Positions 36,088 to 44,935 of a stretch of 64,000 nt of DNA are shown piece by piece (the stretch's first letter is position 1; each line of letters starts with the position of its first letter). The notes below the pieces were generated by a model. That model was not told the DNA's origin and did no database searches. It saw nothing but the letters and a program-made list of their open reading frames with translations. The stretch comes from Chitinophaga flava (GTDB taxonomy: Bacteria; Bacteroidota; Bacteroidia; Chitinophagales; Chitinophagaceae): contig NZ_QFFJ01000001.1 of assembly GCF_003308995.1 (NCBI RefSeq), forward strand, positions 2,666,001-2,730,000. The letters run 5' to 3'. The translations under genes were made by a program, and so were the position numbers.

Positions 36088-37749
36088 ATGAGCGAAGAAA
36101 GGTCACTCAATTTTATAGAACAGATCATTGAAGACGACATTGCTAATGGCGTCAATGACGGACGTGTACTGACACGTTTTCCGCCGGAGCCCAATGGCTA
36201 TCTCCATATAGGGCATGCCAAGTCTATAGTACTGAACTTCGGTCTGGCCCAGAAATACAACGGTAAAACCAATCTCCGCTTCGACGATACCAACCCTGTT
36301 ACAGAAGACACTGAATACGTGGATTCTATCAAGGAAGATATCCGCTGGCTGGGATTTGAGTGGGACAAGGAACTGTATGCCTCCGACTACTTTGACCAGA
36401 TGTACGAATTTGCTGTAGAGCTGATCAAAAAAGGACTGGCTTATGTGGAAGATGCTACTTCCGAGCAAATTGCTGCCAGCAAAGGTACTCCAACCACTCC
36501 AGGTACACCGACTCCGGCCAGAAGCAGGTCAGTAGAGGAAAACCTGGACTTGTTTGAACGTATGCGTAAAGGAGAATTCAAAGACGGGGAAAAAACCCTG
36601 CGGGCCAAGATAGACCTGGCTTCTCCCAATATGCACATGCGCGATCCTATCATGTACCGCATCAAACATGCCCATCACCACCGTACCGGCGATAAATGGT
36701 GCATCTACCCGATGTACGACTTCGCCCATGGTCAGAGTGACAGCATCGAGAATATCACCCACTCCGTTTGTACACTGGAGTTCATCCCTCACCGCCCGCT
36801 GTACGACTGGTTTATCAAAGAACTGGAAATATTCCCCAGCCACCAGTATGAGTTTGCCCGTCTGAACCTCAATTATACGGTGATGAGCAAACGAAAACTG
36901 AAACAGCTGGTAGCAGAGAACTACGTAAGCGGATGGGATGATCCCCGTATGCCTACTATCAGCGGTCTGCGTCGCCGTGGCTATACTGCAGCCAGCATCC
37001 GCGGGCTCTGCGAACGTGTTGGTGTACAGAAACGCGATAACATGATCGACGTAGGTCTGCTGGAATTCTGTATCCGCGAGGAACTGAACAGAACAGCCAA
37101 CCGTGTAATGGCCGTACTCGATCCGGTGAAACTGGTGATCACCAACTACCCTGAAGGACAAGTAGAGGAAATGACCGCCGAAAACAACCCGGAAGATGCT
37201 TCCGCCGGCAGCCGTACCCTCCACTTCAGCAATACACTGTACATAGAGCGCGAAGACTTCATGGAAGAACCACCTAAAAAATTCTTCCGTCTCGGTCCTG
37301 GTCTGCATGTACGCCTTAAAAACGCCTACATCATCAAAGGTGAAAGCGTGGAAAAAGATGCCGATGGCAACATCACCACCATCTACGCCACCTACCTGCC
37401 AGAAAGCAAAAGCGGAGGAGACCACAGCGGCATGACCGTAAAAGGTACCATCCACTGGGTAAGCGCCGCACATGCCGCCACCGCCGAAGTACGCGTATAT
37501 GACCGTCTCTTTAAATCAGAGAACCCGAATGCAGAAGAAGGCGACTTCAAAGACTTCATCAACCCGGATTCCCTGCAGGTCATCAAAGAAGCCTATGTAG
37601 AACCCGGTCTGCTCAAAGCCCAACCGGGAGACCGCTTCCAGTTCATGCGCAAAGGCTACTTCACCGTAGACCCGGACAGCACCGCTGAAAAAGTAGTCTT
37701 CAACAGAACAGTGACACTGAAGGACGCGTGGGCTAAAGTAAACAAATGA
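36088..37749 (+). CDS. glnS: Glutaminyl-tRNA synthetase
   Basis: About 553 residues from ATG 36088 ([21 protein letters not shown]). It charges tRNA-Gln directly. It has the class I HIGH motif in [22 protein letters not shown], and the KMSKS-like loop as [11 protein letters not shown]. The two C-terminal beta-barrel domains that read the anticodon follow from about residue 340. Its presence implies that glutamine tRNA need not go through the GltX/GatCAB route. Convergent with gltX, with a shared terminator between. Confidence 0.95.
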   Translation: MSEERSLNFIEQIIEDDIANGVNDGRVLTRFPPEPNGYLHIGHAKSIVLNFGLAQKYNGKTNLRFDDTNPVTEDTEYVDSIKEDIRWLGFEWDKELYASDYFDQMYEFAVELIKKGLAYVEDATSEQIAASKGTPTTPGTPTPARSRSVEENLDLFERMRKGEFKDGEKTLRAKIDLASPNMHMRDPIMYRIKHAHHHRTGDKWCIYPMYDFAHGQSDSIENITHSVCTLEFIPHRPLYDWFIKELEIFPSHQYEFARLNLNYTVMSKRKLKQLVAENYVSGWDDPRMPTISGLRRRGYTAASIRGLCERVGVQKRDNMIDVGLLEFCIREELNRTANRVMAVLDPVKLVITNYPEGQVEEMTAENNPEDASAGSRTLHFSNTLYIEREDFMEEPPKKFFRLGPGLHVRLKNAYIIKGESVEKDADGNITTIYATYLPESKSGGDHSGMTVKGTIHWVSAAHAATAEVRVYDRLFKSENPNAEEGDFKDFINPDSLQVIKEAYVEPGLLKAQPGDRFQFMRKGYFTVDPDSTAEKVVFNRTVTLKDAWAKVNK

Positions 37750-37822
37750 TTCATCTGATGCCGCTATGTTCCTGATGAACGGAGATTTAAGCGAAGATTA
37801 AAAGGATATAAATGATAAAATA

Positions 37823-37856
37823 AAGCCCGTTTGGTATGAACCAAACGGGCTTTTTT
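37823..37856. terminator. Bidirectional terminator shared by glnS and gltX
   Basis: Perfect 12-bp stem AAGCCCGTTTGG (37823-37834) / CCAAACGGGCTT (37841-37852), 6-base loop, T-run on the right and A-rich left flank. It lies between two convergent genes. Confidence 0.9.
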
Positions 37857-37872
37857 ATGCGAATGTTATATG

Positions 37873-39405
37873 TTATTGGTTATATGCTATTAACCCTTTT
37901 GCAATTCGTGTACGGGTTTCCGTGAGACCGATAGTTGCTGCGATATCAAATACGGGAGGACCAAATTTACCACCGGTGAGCATGATACGGAAAGGCAGCT
38001 GTAACTCGCCCATCTTGATATTTTTCTCTGCAGCAAAAGCTTTAAAGCTGGCTTCCAGCTCAGGAGCGGTGAAGGCAGAAACATCTGCCAGCTTATCAGA
38101 CCATTCAGTGAAGAAGGCTGATTTGTCAGCGTTCCATTTGGGTTTTACGGCAGCTTCGTCATAGGCAGCTGGTGCCTGGAAGAAGAAAAAGCCATGGTCC
38201 CATATTTCGTTGACAAAGTAGCAGCGTTCTTTTACCAGTCCGGCTATGGTAGCTACATAATCAACATCTGCCTTGATACCTTTTTCCTCCAGTACAGGCA
38301 GGAAGAGATTGGCGAGGCTCTGGTTGTCTTTATGATGCAGGTACTGGTGATTGAACCATTTAGCCTTTTCGTAGTCGAATTTAGCGCCGGCTTTATGAAC
38401 ACGGTCGATGGAGAACTTCTGAATCAGTTCATCCAGGCTAAAGATCTCCTGTTCGGTACCATCATTCCATCCCAGCACGGCCAGCATGTTGATAAATGCG
38501 TCCGGCAGGAAGCCCAGTTCACGGAATCCTTTGGTGAATTCGTTGGAACGGGGATCTGTCCAGTTCATGGCATATACCGGGAAACCGAGGCGGTCGCCAT
38601 CACGTTTGCTGAGTTTACCGTTGCCATCCGGTTTGAGGATCAACGGCAAGTGCGCCCACTGCGGCATATCGGCTTCCCAGCCCAGATATTTCCAGAGCAG
38701 GATATGTACCGGTGCAGAAGGCAGCCATTCTTCACCACGGAAAGCGTGGGATATCTTCATCAGATAGTCGTCTACTACCACGGCGAGGTGATAGGTAGGC
38801 ATACCATCTGCTTTCAGTAATACTTTATCATCTACCTGACCGGTGTTGAAAGTCACTTCTCCCCGAATCATATCGGTAAAGGACAGTTCTTCATTGGCAG
38901 GCATTTTAATACGGATAACGTGCGGAGTGTTTTTAGCCAGCAGTTCCTGTACTTCCGCTTCGGAGAGAGAGAAGGAGTTACGCATCTTTTCTCTTACCTT
39001 ATGGTTGTACTGTGGGTGCGGGTTTTCCGGTGTTTTTAACCGTTCACGCATGCTTTCCAGTTCTTCCGGTGTATCAAATGCATAATAGGCATGACCGGAA
39101 GCAACCAGTTTTTCAGCATACTGACGGTACAGCGGCTTACGTTCACTCTGGCGGTAAGGTGCATAAGGACCACCCACCGCAGGACTTTCGTCCGGCGTGA
39201 GCCCACACCAGCGCAGACATTCATTGATGTATTCTTCTGCGCCCGCTACATAACGGGTCTGGTCTGTATCTTCAATACGCAGTACAAAATCCCCCTTGTG
39301 CTGCTTTGCAAACAAATAGTTGAACAATACAGTGCGTACACCTCCAAGATGTAGGCCACCAGTAGGGCTGGGAGCAAAACGCACTCTTACTTTTTTGTGA
39401 TCCAT
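37873..39405 (-). CDS. gltX: Glutamyl-tRNA synthetase
   Basis: About 510 residues from ATG 39405 (MDHKKVRVRFAPSPTGGLHLGG). It charges tRNA-Glu. Motifs are the class I HIGH-like segment GGLHLGGVRTVLFNYLFAK, the ATP-binding RIEDTDQTRY and the KMSKS equivalent GKLSKRDGDRLGF. The C-terminal anticodon-binding helical domain ends in LTETRTRIAKGLIAY. The frame could begin three codons earlier, but an exact -7 element (TACCTTTG, minus strand, 39412-39419) directly precedes the chosen start, so the leader would be extremely short. Confidence 0.95.
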   Translation of the reverse strand: MDHKKVRVRFAPSPTGGLHLGGVRTVLFNYLFAKQHKGDFVLRIEDTDQTRYVAGAEEYINECLRWCGLTPDESPAVGGPYAPYRQSERKPLYRQYAEKLVASGHAYYAFDTPEELESMRERLKTPENPHPQYNHKVREKMRNSFSLSEAEVQELLAKNTPHVIRIKMPANEELSFTDMIRGEVTFNTGQVDDKVLLKADGMPTYHLAVVVDDYLMKISHAFRGEEWLPSAPVHILLWKYLGWEADMPQWAHLPLILKPDGNGKLSKRDGDRLGFPVYAMNWTDPRSNEFTKGFRELGFLPDAFINMLAVLGWNDGTEQEIFSLDELIQKFSIDRVHKAGAKFDYEKAKWFNHQYLHHKDNQSLANLFLPVLEEKGIKADVDYVATIAGLVKERCYFVNEIWDHGFFFFQAPAAYDEAAVKPKWNADKSAFFTEWSDKLADVSAFTAPELEASFKAFAAEKNIKMGELQLPFRIMLTGGKFGPPVFDIAATIGLTETRTRIAKGLIAYNQ

Positions 39406-39506
39406 AGATCGCAAAGGTAAGGAAATAGCTTTTAGCTTTCTGCCATCAGCTTTTAGTGCTTTTAACTATCTTGCAGTTATCAGCTCACTGCTAAAAAGCT
39501 CAAGCT

Positions 39507-40130
39507 TTGTTCTATCTTACCAAAACACCCGGCATCCTGAAAGCTTTATATAAAAGCTGTATCTGGGACTTGTCTCCAGCTAATAATACCGTCTACCTGA
39601 CTTTCGATGATGGCCCTCATCCGGAAGCAACCCCTTTTATACTGGAACAACTGAAAAAATATAATGCCCAAGGCACTTTTTTCTGTATCGGTAAAAATGT
39701 GGTGGAGCACCCGGATATCTATCAACAGATACTGGAAGCGGGTCATAGTACAGGTAACCATACACACAACCATCTCAATGGCTGGAAAACCAATACAGAC
39801 AAGTATATTGAGAATATCCTCGAAGCCAGGAAATATATCAGCACCAACCTCTTCCGCCCGCCTTACGGAAGGATCACCCCTTTTCAGATCAAACAACTGA
39901 AAAAGACTATTCCTGGTATCAAAATCATCATGTGGGATGTACTCAGCGCCGACTTCGACCAGGATATTAACGGAGAAGCCTGCGTACAGAATGTGGTGTT
40001 TAAAATGCAGCCTGGCTCTATCGTTGTATTTCACGATAGTACCAAAGCCTGGGACCGCCTTTCCTACGCTTTACCCCGTGTACTGGAATATTGCAAAAAA
40101 CAAGGCTACAACGTAGCTGCTATCAAATAA
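39507..40130 (+). CDS. Polysaccharide deacetylase (NodB-like) family protein
   Basis: 207 residues, start TTG 39507 (reads MFYLTKTPGILKALYKS). The NodB metal and catalytic motifs are all visible: TFDDGPHP, HSTGNHTHNHL, FRPPYGRI, MWDVLSADFDQD and VVFHDS. Family members remove acetyl groups from chitin oligomers, peptidoglycan or capsule sugars. No signal peptide is visible; the N-terminus is weakly hydrophobic. Probably a monocistronic housekeeping deacetylase of envelope glycans; the substrate is unknown. Confidence 0.88.
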   Translation: MFYLTKTPGILKALYKSCIWDLSPANNTVYLTFDDGPHPEATPFILEQLKKYNAQGTFFCIGKNVVEHPDIYQQILEAGHSTGNHTHNHLNGWKTNTDKYIENILEARKYISTNLFRPPYGRITPFQIKQLKKTIPGIKIIMWDVLSADFDQDINGEACVQNVVFKMQPGSIVVFHDSTKAWDRLSYALPRVLEYCKKQGYNVAAIK

Positions 40131-40154
40131 AAAACCCAGGGCTGAAGCCCTGGG
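40128..40154 (-). terminator. Rho-independent terminator after the 40184 lipoprotein gene
   Basis: Perfect 8-bp GC-rich stem CCCAGGGC (40135-40142) / GCCCTGGG (40147-40154) with a TGAA loop. The minus strand continues with a T-run, placed 30 bp past the lipoprotein stop. It may also stop the convergent deacetylase transcript. Confidence 0.88.
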
Positions 40155-40183
40155 CTAAGATTGTTGTTATTGAGTGTTGGAGA

Positions 40184-41074
40184 TTATTTTAAAATGATTT
40201 CTTTCACTTTATCGCCATTAACGGTGATGGTGGCTTTGTTGTCACATACGCCGTTGCCATAGTCGATAATACCAGAGAGGTTGCCTAAAGCTACCTGCAG
40301 CTTGCCCTGGCTTACCCATTGGCAGGCAGTTGCTTTCACCAGCGGAGTTTGAGTAGTGAAAGTAGCGCTACCGGCAGGACCACCTTTTTCGTAGTTGATG
40401 GAAGCGGTGCCTTCCACGTTATATACGTTGTCGTTAGGAGTTGGCGTGCCTGCACCAGCAGTTTGTTTAACAGTTTTTTTGCTGGTATATCCCAGGATAA
40501 GGGTATCGCTGAAGAGCATTCTTCCACCGGTGATTTCTGTCGTGTATTGAACACCGGTAGTGGCATTGTAAGTGACGTTATAGATAGAATCCCTGCCTTG
40601 TACGGGGATACCATTGTATTTATAACCATCCAGGCGGATAGCAATATTGGAGTTAGGTCCGAAGAGCAGGCCATAAACGGTGATGTATACTTTACCGCTG
40701 CGGGTAACGCCGTAGCTATCACGGCAGGCATCTCCATAATCGATGACCAGCTGTTTAGGCCAGTCTGTAGGGTTTGCACTGCTGAGCAGGATAGATGGAC
40801 AAGCTGTTACGTTGGCGTAGTCGTTGTATTCGGCTTTACGGCCGTTGGTAAGGCCCTGGTTAGCTGCAATCACTGCAGTAGTTTCGAAGAGGTCGCCATA
40901 AACAGCATGGGCAGTTGTTTCATGAGAGGCGGCCAGCAGGGTTTTGTTATCATCTTCGTTGGCAGCAGCGGTATCAGTGGTCACTTCCTTTTTACAGGCG
41001 AAGAAAAGGGTAGCCACGGCCACGACCGCGATAGTACCAGCCAGCACACGATTTGTACTGAAGTAGCTTTTCAT
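40184..41074 (-). CDS. Lipoprotein of unknown function
   Basis: 296 residues with a lipoprotein signal (lipobox LFFAC, Cys27, followed by KKE). The mature part is rich in beta-type segments, Thr, Asn and Gly, with pairs of cysteines in VTACPSILLSS, YGDACRDSYG, KATACQWVS and NGVCDNKATI that may form disulfides. The text VIDYGDACRDSYGVTRSGKV and IIDYGNGVCDNKATITVNG are two similar repeats, so the protein may have an internally duplicated fold. I do not recognise a family with confidence. It is transcribed alone, divergent from tatD. Confidence 0.7.
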   Translation of the reverse strand: MKSYFSTNRVLAGTIAVVAVATLFFACKKEVTTDTAAANEDDNKTLLAASHETTAHAVYGDLFETTAVIAANQGLTNGRKAEYNDYANVTACPSILLSSANPTDWPKQLVIDYGDACRDSYGVTRSGKVYITVYGLLFGPNSNIAIRLDGYKYNGIPVQGRDSIYNVTYNATTGVQYTTEITGGRMLFSDTLILGYTSKKTVKQTAGAGTPTPNDNVYNVEGTASINYEKGGPAGSATFTTQTPLVKATACQWVSQGKLQVALGNLSGIIDYGNGVCDNKATITVNGDKVKEIILK

Positions 41075-41092
41075 AGTTATAGTTTTTTTAAA

Positions 41093-41123
41093 TTAGGTTT
41101 AGGTTTTTCAGGCTTTACCTTTG
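41093..41123 (+). promoter_or_regulatory. Probable promoter of tatD
   Basis: TTAG (41093-41096), 19 bases, then TACCTTTG (41116-41123): an exact -7 element and a three-of-four -33 element at the right distance. The first bases after it (CAGG) are repeated after the -7 element ahead of the asparaginase gene. Confidence 0.55.
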
Positions 41124-41184
41124 CAGGAATAAAAATACCTATTTAATATTACAAAAAATAGAAATTTAAAAAAATAATTTTATC

Positions 41185-41955
41185 ATGTTTTGGACCGATA
41201 CGCACGCCCATTTGTATTCAGATGAATTTTTGGCTGACCAGCAGGAGATGATAGAGCGTGCACTGCAAGCAGGCGTGACCACACTGTTGCTGCCGAATAT
41301 AGACGAGTCGTCTATCACCGGCATGCTGAAACTGGAAGCGGCGTATCCCAAAAACTGTTTTGCCATGATGGGCCTGCATCCCTGCTATGTAAAACCCGAC
41401 GTGGAAAACCAGCTGCGCCTGATAAAAGACTGGCTGATACATCGCACGTTTAAAGGCATCGGAGAGATAGGGCTTGACTTTTACTGGGACAAATCCCTGC
41501 TGGAGCAGCAATACCAGGCTTTCCGGGAGCAGCTGCTGCTGGCGAGGCAATATAAGCTGCCTGTTTCCATCCACAGCCGGGAAGCAACACGGGAATGTAT
41601 AAACGAAGTGAAAGCCTTACAGGATGGTAACCTCAGCGGCGTATTTCATTGTTTCTCAGGAACGCTGGAAGAAGCTAAAGAGATCATCGACCTGGGCTTC
41701 TACCTGGGCATAGGTGGGGTAGTCACCTTTAAAAAATCAGGCCTCGACAAACTGCTTGAAAACATAGATCTGCAACATATTGTACTGGAGACAGATGCGC
41801 CTTACCTGGCCCCCGTTCCACACCGTGGCAAACGCAATGAAAGTGCCTATATCCCATTGATAGGCGAAAAGGTGGCAGATATAAAAAATCTAAAAATAGA
41901 AGAGGTAGCCGCTATTACCAACAGTAATGCCCGGAAATTATTCAAAACGCTCTAA
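41185..41955 (+). CDS. TatD family metal-dependent hydrolase (DNase-like)
   Basis: 256 residues, a TIM-barrel metal hydrolase. The metal ligands are visible in DTHAHLYSDEF, GEIGLDFYWD, VSIHSREATRE, VFHCFSGTLEEA and ETDAPYLAPVPHRGKRNES. Members are 3'-5' exonucleases or deoxyribonucleases with roles in DNA repair and quality control. It stands 41 bp ahead of the asparaginase gene, which has its own -7 element. Confidence 0.94.
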   Translation: MFWTDTHAHLYSDEFLADQQEMIERALQAGVTTLLLPNIDESSITGMLKLEAAYPKNCFAMMGLHPCYVKPDVENQLRLIKDWLIHRTFKGIGEIGLDFYWDKSLLEQQYQAFREQLLLARQYKLPVSIHSREATRECINEVKALQDGNLSGVFHCFSGTLEEAKEIIDLGFYLGIGGVVTFKKSGLDKLLENIDLQHIVLETDAPYLAPVPHRGKRNESAYIPLIGEKVADIKNLKIEEVAAITNSNARKLFKTL

Positions 41956-41967
41956 CTGTTTAGTGGA

Positions 41968-41975
41968 TACCTTTG
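41968..41975 (+). promoter_or_regulatory. Bacteroidota -7 element upstream of the asparaginase gene
   Basis: TACCTTTG, exact to TAnnTTTG, followed by CAGG as in the tatD promoter. No TTTG at the standard distance upstream. It lies 21 bp before ATG 41997. Confidence 0.4.
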
Positions 41976-41996
41976 CAGGCAACTGGCAGCTAGACA

Positions 41997-43034
41997 ATGA
42001 GTAAAATTCTGATAATCTACACAGGCGGTACAGTAGGCATGATCTACGACGATAAGACCAAAGCGCTCCGCCCTATTGGCTTCAATGAAATAAGAAACAA
42101 TTTACCGGAACTTTACCGGATGGGGATCGACTTCTATGTATATGCGTTCAACCCGCCTATAGACTCCTCAGATATGCAACCGGAGATCTGGATAGAACTG
42201 GCCAGTATCATTGAAGACCGCTATGACCGATACGATGGATTTGTCATCCTGCATGGATCAGACACCATGTCATTCACCGCATCCGCGCTGAGCTTCATGC
42301 TGGAAAATCTGTCCAAACCGGTTATCCTCACCGGCTCACAGCTCCCTATCGGTAAGATACGTACCGATGCCAAGGAAAATATCATCACTGCCATGGAAAT
42401 AGCCTGCAGCAGGCATAACGGCAGTCAGGCATCTATGGTGCCGGAAGTATGTATTTACTTTGACTTCTCCCTGTTCAGAGGCAACCGTTCCAAAAAATAC
42501 AACGCCGAAAAATTCGAAGCGTTTTATACCATGAACTATCCTCCGCTGGCAGAAGCAGGCATCGACATCAAATACAAAAATCAGTTTATCCTGCCTACAC
42601 CTGCAGCTCCGCTGAAAGTGCATAAAGAACTGGAAACGAATATCACCGTGCTGAAGCTGTTTCCCGGCATTACCCGCAGGGCAGTGGAAGCGACACTCAG
42701 CGTTCCCGGCCTGAAAGGCGTGATCATGGAGACTTTCGGTAGTGGCAATACCAATACCCAGCCCTGGTTTATAGAAAGCATTAAAAAAGTAATCGACAAC
42801 GGCGCCCTGGTAGTAGATATCACCCAGTGTGACGGTGGCTCTGTAGAGCTGGGCAAATATGAAACCAGTCAACACCTGGTGGAAATAGGCGTGGTAAGCG
42901 GCCATGATATGACTTTCGAAGCAGCCGTTACCAAACTGATGTTTGTACTCGGACAAGGTCTCTCTATAGCTGACAGTAAAAAAATGATCGAGACATCCCT
43001 GAGGGGAGAGCTGACCCCGATAGAGGTCTACTAA
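41997..43034 (+). CDS. ansA: Type I (cytoplasmic) L-asparaginase
   Basis: 345 residues without a signal peptide, so probably cytoplasmic. The catalytic threonines are visible in LIIYTGGTVGMIYDD at the N-terminus and VILHGSDTMSFTA around residue 90. A lysine pairs with the second in IGKIRTDAKENI. It hydrolyses asparagine to aspartate and ammonia. The C-terminal region has an allosteric-type site typical of AnsA. A strong terminator follows. Confidence 0.94.
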   Translation: MSKILIIYTGGTVGMIYDDKTKALRPIGFNEIRNNLPELYRMGIDFYVYAFNPPIDSSDMQPEIWIELASIIEDRYDRYDGFVILHGSDTMSFTASALSFMLENLSKPVILTGSQLPIGKIRTDAKENIITAMEIACSRHNGSQASMVPEVCIYFDFSLFRGNRSKKYNAEKFEAFYTMNYPPLAEAGIDIKYKNQFILPTPAAPLKVHKELETNITVLKLFPGITRRAVEATLSVPGLKGVIMETFGSGNTNTQPWFIESIKKVIDNGALVVDITQCDGGSVELGKYETSQHLVEIGVVSGHDMTFEAAVTKLMFVLGQGLSIADSKKMIETSLRGELTPIEVY

Positions 43035-43055
43035 TTTGAATATAAAAGATAATTA

Positions 43056-43094
43056 AAGCGGAAAGTATTGTAATAGTATACTTTCCGCTTTTTT
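43056..43094 (+). terminator. Rho-independent terminator after the asparaginase gene
   Basis: Stem AAGCGGAAAGTAT (43056-43068) / ATACTTTCCGCTT (43078-43090), perfect 13 bp, then T residues to 43094. Confidence 0.9.
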
Positions 43095-43182
43095 ATTACA
43101 GATTTTTATTAAATTTAATTGTTGAGTGCCCTATTTTACCCCTTACCGTGCAGCTCTTTATATCACCACAAAATCTATAGGT

Positions 43183-43875
43183 ATGAATGTTTCGTTAACG
43201 CAAAAGTTTATTGCAGAATTTTTTGGCACACTGGTACTGGTACTAATCGGTTGCGGCAGCGCCGTGATAGCCGGCAGTCACGTAGGCCTGCTGGGGATTG
43301 CCTTCGCCTTCGGCCTGTCGGTACTGACCATGGTATATGCTATCGGACATATTTCCGGTTGCCATATCAATCCTGCCATCACCATCTCCATGCTGGCCAC
43401 CGGCAAAATATCCGGTAAAGATGCCGGCGCCTACATTGTAGCACAGATAGCCGGCGCTATCGCTGCTTCCGCCATCCTCTACATCATCGCTGCCGGTAAA
43501 GGCGATTATACCCTTGCAGCCAACGGCCTCGGACAAAACGGTATCGGCGACGCCTATCAGGACCATTACAACGTACTCAGCGGCCTCATCTTCGAGATCG
43601 TATTTACTGCCATCTTCCTGATAGTAATACATGGCAGCACCAGCAAAAACAATAAGAACGGCATGCTGGCAGGTGTAGCCATCGGCCTCTCACTCACCAT
43701 GATCCACATCGTAGGTATTCCCATCACCGGTGTTTCCGTAAACCCCGCACGTAGTATCGGACCGGCTCTTTTTGTAGGTGGTGATGCGCTCGCACACCTC
43801 TGGATATTCATCGTAGGACCCATTATCGGCGGGCTTTTGGGCGGTGGAATCTGGAGACTTTATGATAAACCATAA
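43183..43875 (+). CDS. Aquaporin / MIP family channel
   Basis: About 230 residues from ATG 43183 (MNVSLTQKFIAEFFGTLVLVL); the frame can be opened further upstream to 43126 without a family-like sequence. Six membrane helices and both NPA boxes, GCHINPAITI and VSVNPARSIG, are present. It allows passive flow of water or small uncharged solutes such as glycerol. The length and the short loops fit AqpZ-like water channels better than glycerol facilitators. No glycerol genes are nearby. Confidence 0.92.
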   Translation: MNVSLTQKFIAEFFGTLVLVLIGCGSAVIAGSHVGLLGIAFAFGLSVLTMVYAIGHISGCHINPAITISMLATGKISGKDAGAYIVAQIAGAIAASAILYIIAAGKGDYTLAANGLGQNGIGDAYQDHYNVLSGLIFEIVFTAIFLIVIHGSTSKNNKNGMLAGVAIGLSLTMIHIVGIPITGVSVNPARSIGPALFVGGDALAHLWIFIVGPIIGGLLGGGIWRLYDKP

Positions 43876-43881
43876 AAAATT

Positions 43882-43912
43882 CTTGGAAATTAAAAGTAAA
43901 GGATTATCTTTG
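43882..43912 (+). promoter_or_regulatory. Promoter of the tRNA-Ser gene
   Basis: CTTG (43882-43885), 19 bases, then TATCTTTG (43905-43912). The -7 element is exact and the -33 element three of four at the correct spacing. The tRNA starts 53 bp downstream. Confidence 0.65.
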
Positions 43913-43965
43913 CAACCCTGAAACGGAAGCTCAACCCTTCCAAATATGTTTCAAAGATAATCTAC

Positions 43966-44052
43966 GGAGAAGTGCAGGAGTGGTTGAACTGGCACGCCTG
44001 GAAAGTGTGTATAGGTGAAAGCCTATCAAGGGTTCGAATCCCTTCTTCTCCG
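43966..44052 (+). tRNA. tRNA-Ser (anticodon GGA)
   Basis: An 87-base class II tRNA. Acceptor stem GGAGAAG (43966-43972) pairs with CTTCTCC (44045-44051); discriminator G is at 44052. The anticodon loop CTGGAAA carries GGA, reading UCC/UCU serine codons. A long variable arm (TATAGGTGAAAGCCTA, typical of serine) and a T-arm GGGTTCGAATCCC are visible. The 3' CCA is not encoded. A promoter lies upstream and a hairpin with a T-run downstream. Confidence 0.95.
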
Positions 44053-44060
44053 CAACCATT

Positions 44061-44091
44061 CCCTGATGATCACCGATCATCAGGGTTTTTT
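44061..44091 (+). terminator. Rho-independent terminator after tRNA-Ser
   Basis: Perfect 11-bp stem CCCTGATGATC (44061-44071) / GATCATCAGGG (44075-44085) with a 3-base loop, then six T residues. Confidence 0.9.
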
Positions 44092-44199
44092 CTTTATACC
44101 AGAGCAGTTAGCACAAGAGCCCTATACCGATTCAACCTATTCAAATCGTTTCAGCCAACTTTTAATAAATAAACCTCCAAAATTTAAATTATCTGATCC

Positions 44200-44757
44200 A
44201 TGAAACGTTTAATACACTCTCTACCTTTCCTGCTAATAACAACAGCTGTAGTATTGTTTACCGCCTCCTGCAGCAAAGACGGCAATACCGGCCCTGCCGG
44301 CCCACAAGGACCAAAAGGTGATACCGGCACCGCCAATATTATCTACTCCGATTGGCTCGATATTCCCTTTAAGGCCGATACAGTTCATACTGCCGGTAAC
44401 AGAATTGACACCATGGGTTATTTTGCCGTTATCGATGCTCCCAAGCTGACAACCAGCATACTGAACACAGGTGAGCTGAAGGTATATATTAACCTGAATG
44501 GCGCTGCTGATCCGGTTATAACGCCCCTGCCATACACTGATTTAAAAACCGGTATGTACATCAGATATATTGCATATAAACAGGCTATAGAGTTGTATTC
44601 CAACGCGAACGTAGGCACAATTCAAAATAATGCTGGTGTGAAAATGCAGCAATACCGATACATTCTCATACCAGGCGGCACCAAAGCCAGGAAAGCGAAT
44701 GTGATCGACTGGAACAATTATAAAGCGGTGAAAGATTATCTGGGCCTGAAGGACTAA
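44200..44757 (+). CDS. Small lipoprotein with a short collagen-like stretch
   Basis: 185 residues with a lipoprotein signal ending at TASC (Cys24). Immediately after it comes a short collagen-like run of Gly-X-Y triplets, GNTGPAGPQGPKGDTGTA (residues about 28-45). The remaining 140 residues are a beta-rich domain without motifs I recognise. Proteins of this appearance are common in Bacteroidota as surface-anchored lipoproteins. It ends with a terminator, so it does not appear to be part of the caspase cassette that follows. Confidence 0.75.
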   Translation: MKRLIHSLPFLLITTAVVLFTASCSKDGNTGPAGPQGPKGDTGTANIIYSDWLDIPFKADTVHTAGNRIDTMGYFAVIDAPKLTTSILNTGELKVYINLNGAADPVITPLPYTDLKTGMYIRYIAYKQAIELYSNANVGTIQNNAGVKMQQYRYILIPGGTKARKANVIDWNNYKAVKDYLGLKD

Positions 44758-44820
44758 TGACCGGTATTCCCGCGAATGAATTTTGCTGAATTAGTTGGCA
44801 GCAGGGTTCTCCGTTAAATA

Positions 44821-44852
44821 AAAGAGGATTGCATCTTGCAAGCCTCTTTTAT
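44821..44852 (+). terminator. Rho-independent terminator after the collagen-like lipoprotein gene
   Basis: Stem AAAGAGG-a-TTGCA (44821-44833) / TGCAA-g-CCTCTTT (44837-44849), one A-G mismatch, 3-base loop, then TTTATTT. Confidence 0.85.
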
Positions 44853-44935
44853 TTAATATCTTCTCTACCCAACACAACTCCTGCTTCTGCCATAGAAATT
44901 GTAAATTAGCGATTGCCAAAACCCTTATTCCCCAT

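Noticed and set aside
36529..37473. A 314-residue open frame opposite glnS
   Set aside because: It is the reverse complement of a clear class I synthetase and carries no recognisable protein features.
44200..44757. The collagen-like lipoprotein as a seventh member of the caspase cassette
   Set aside because: It ends with its own terminator, is an exported lipoprotein while the cassette proteins are cytosolic, and similar lipoproteins are common in such genomes.
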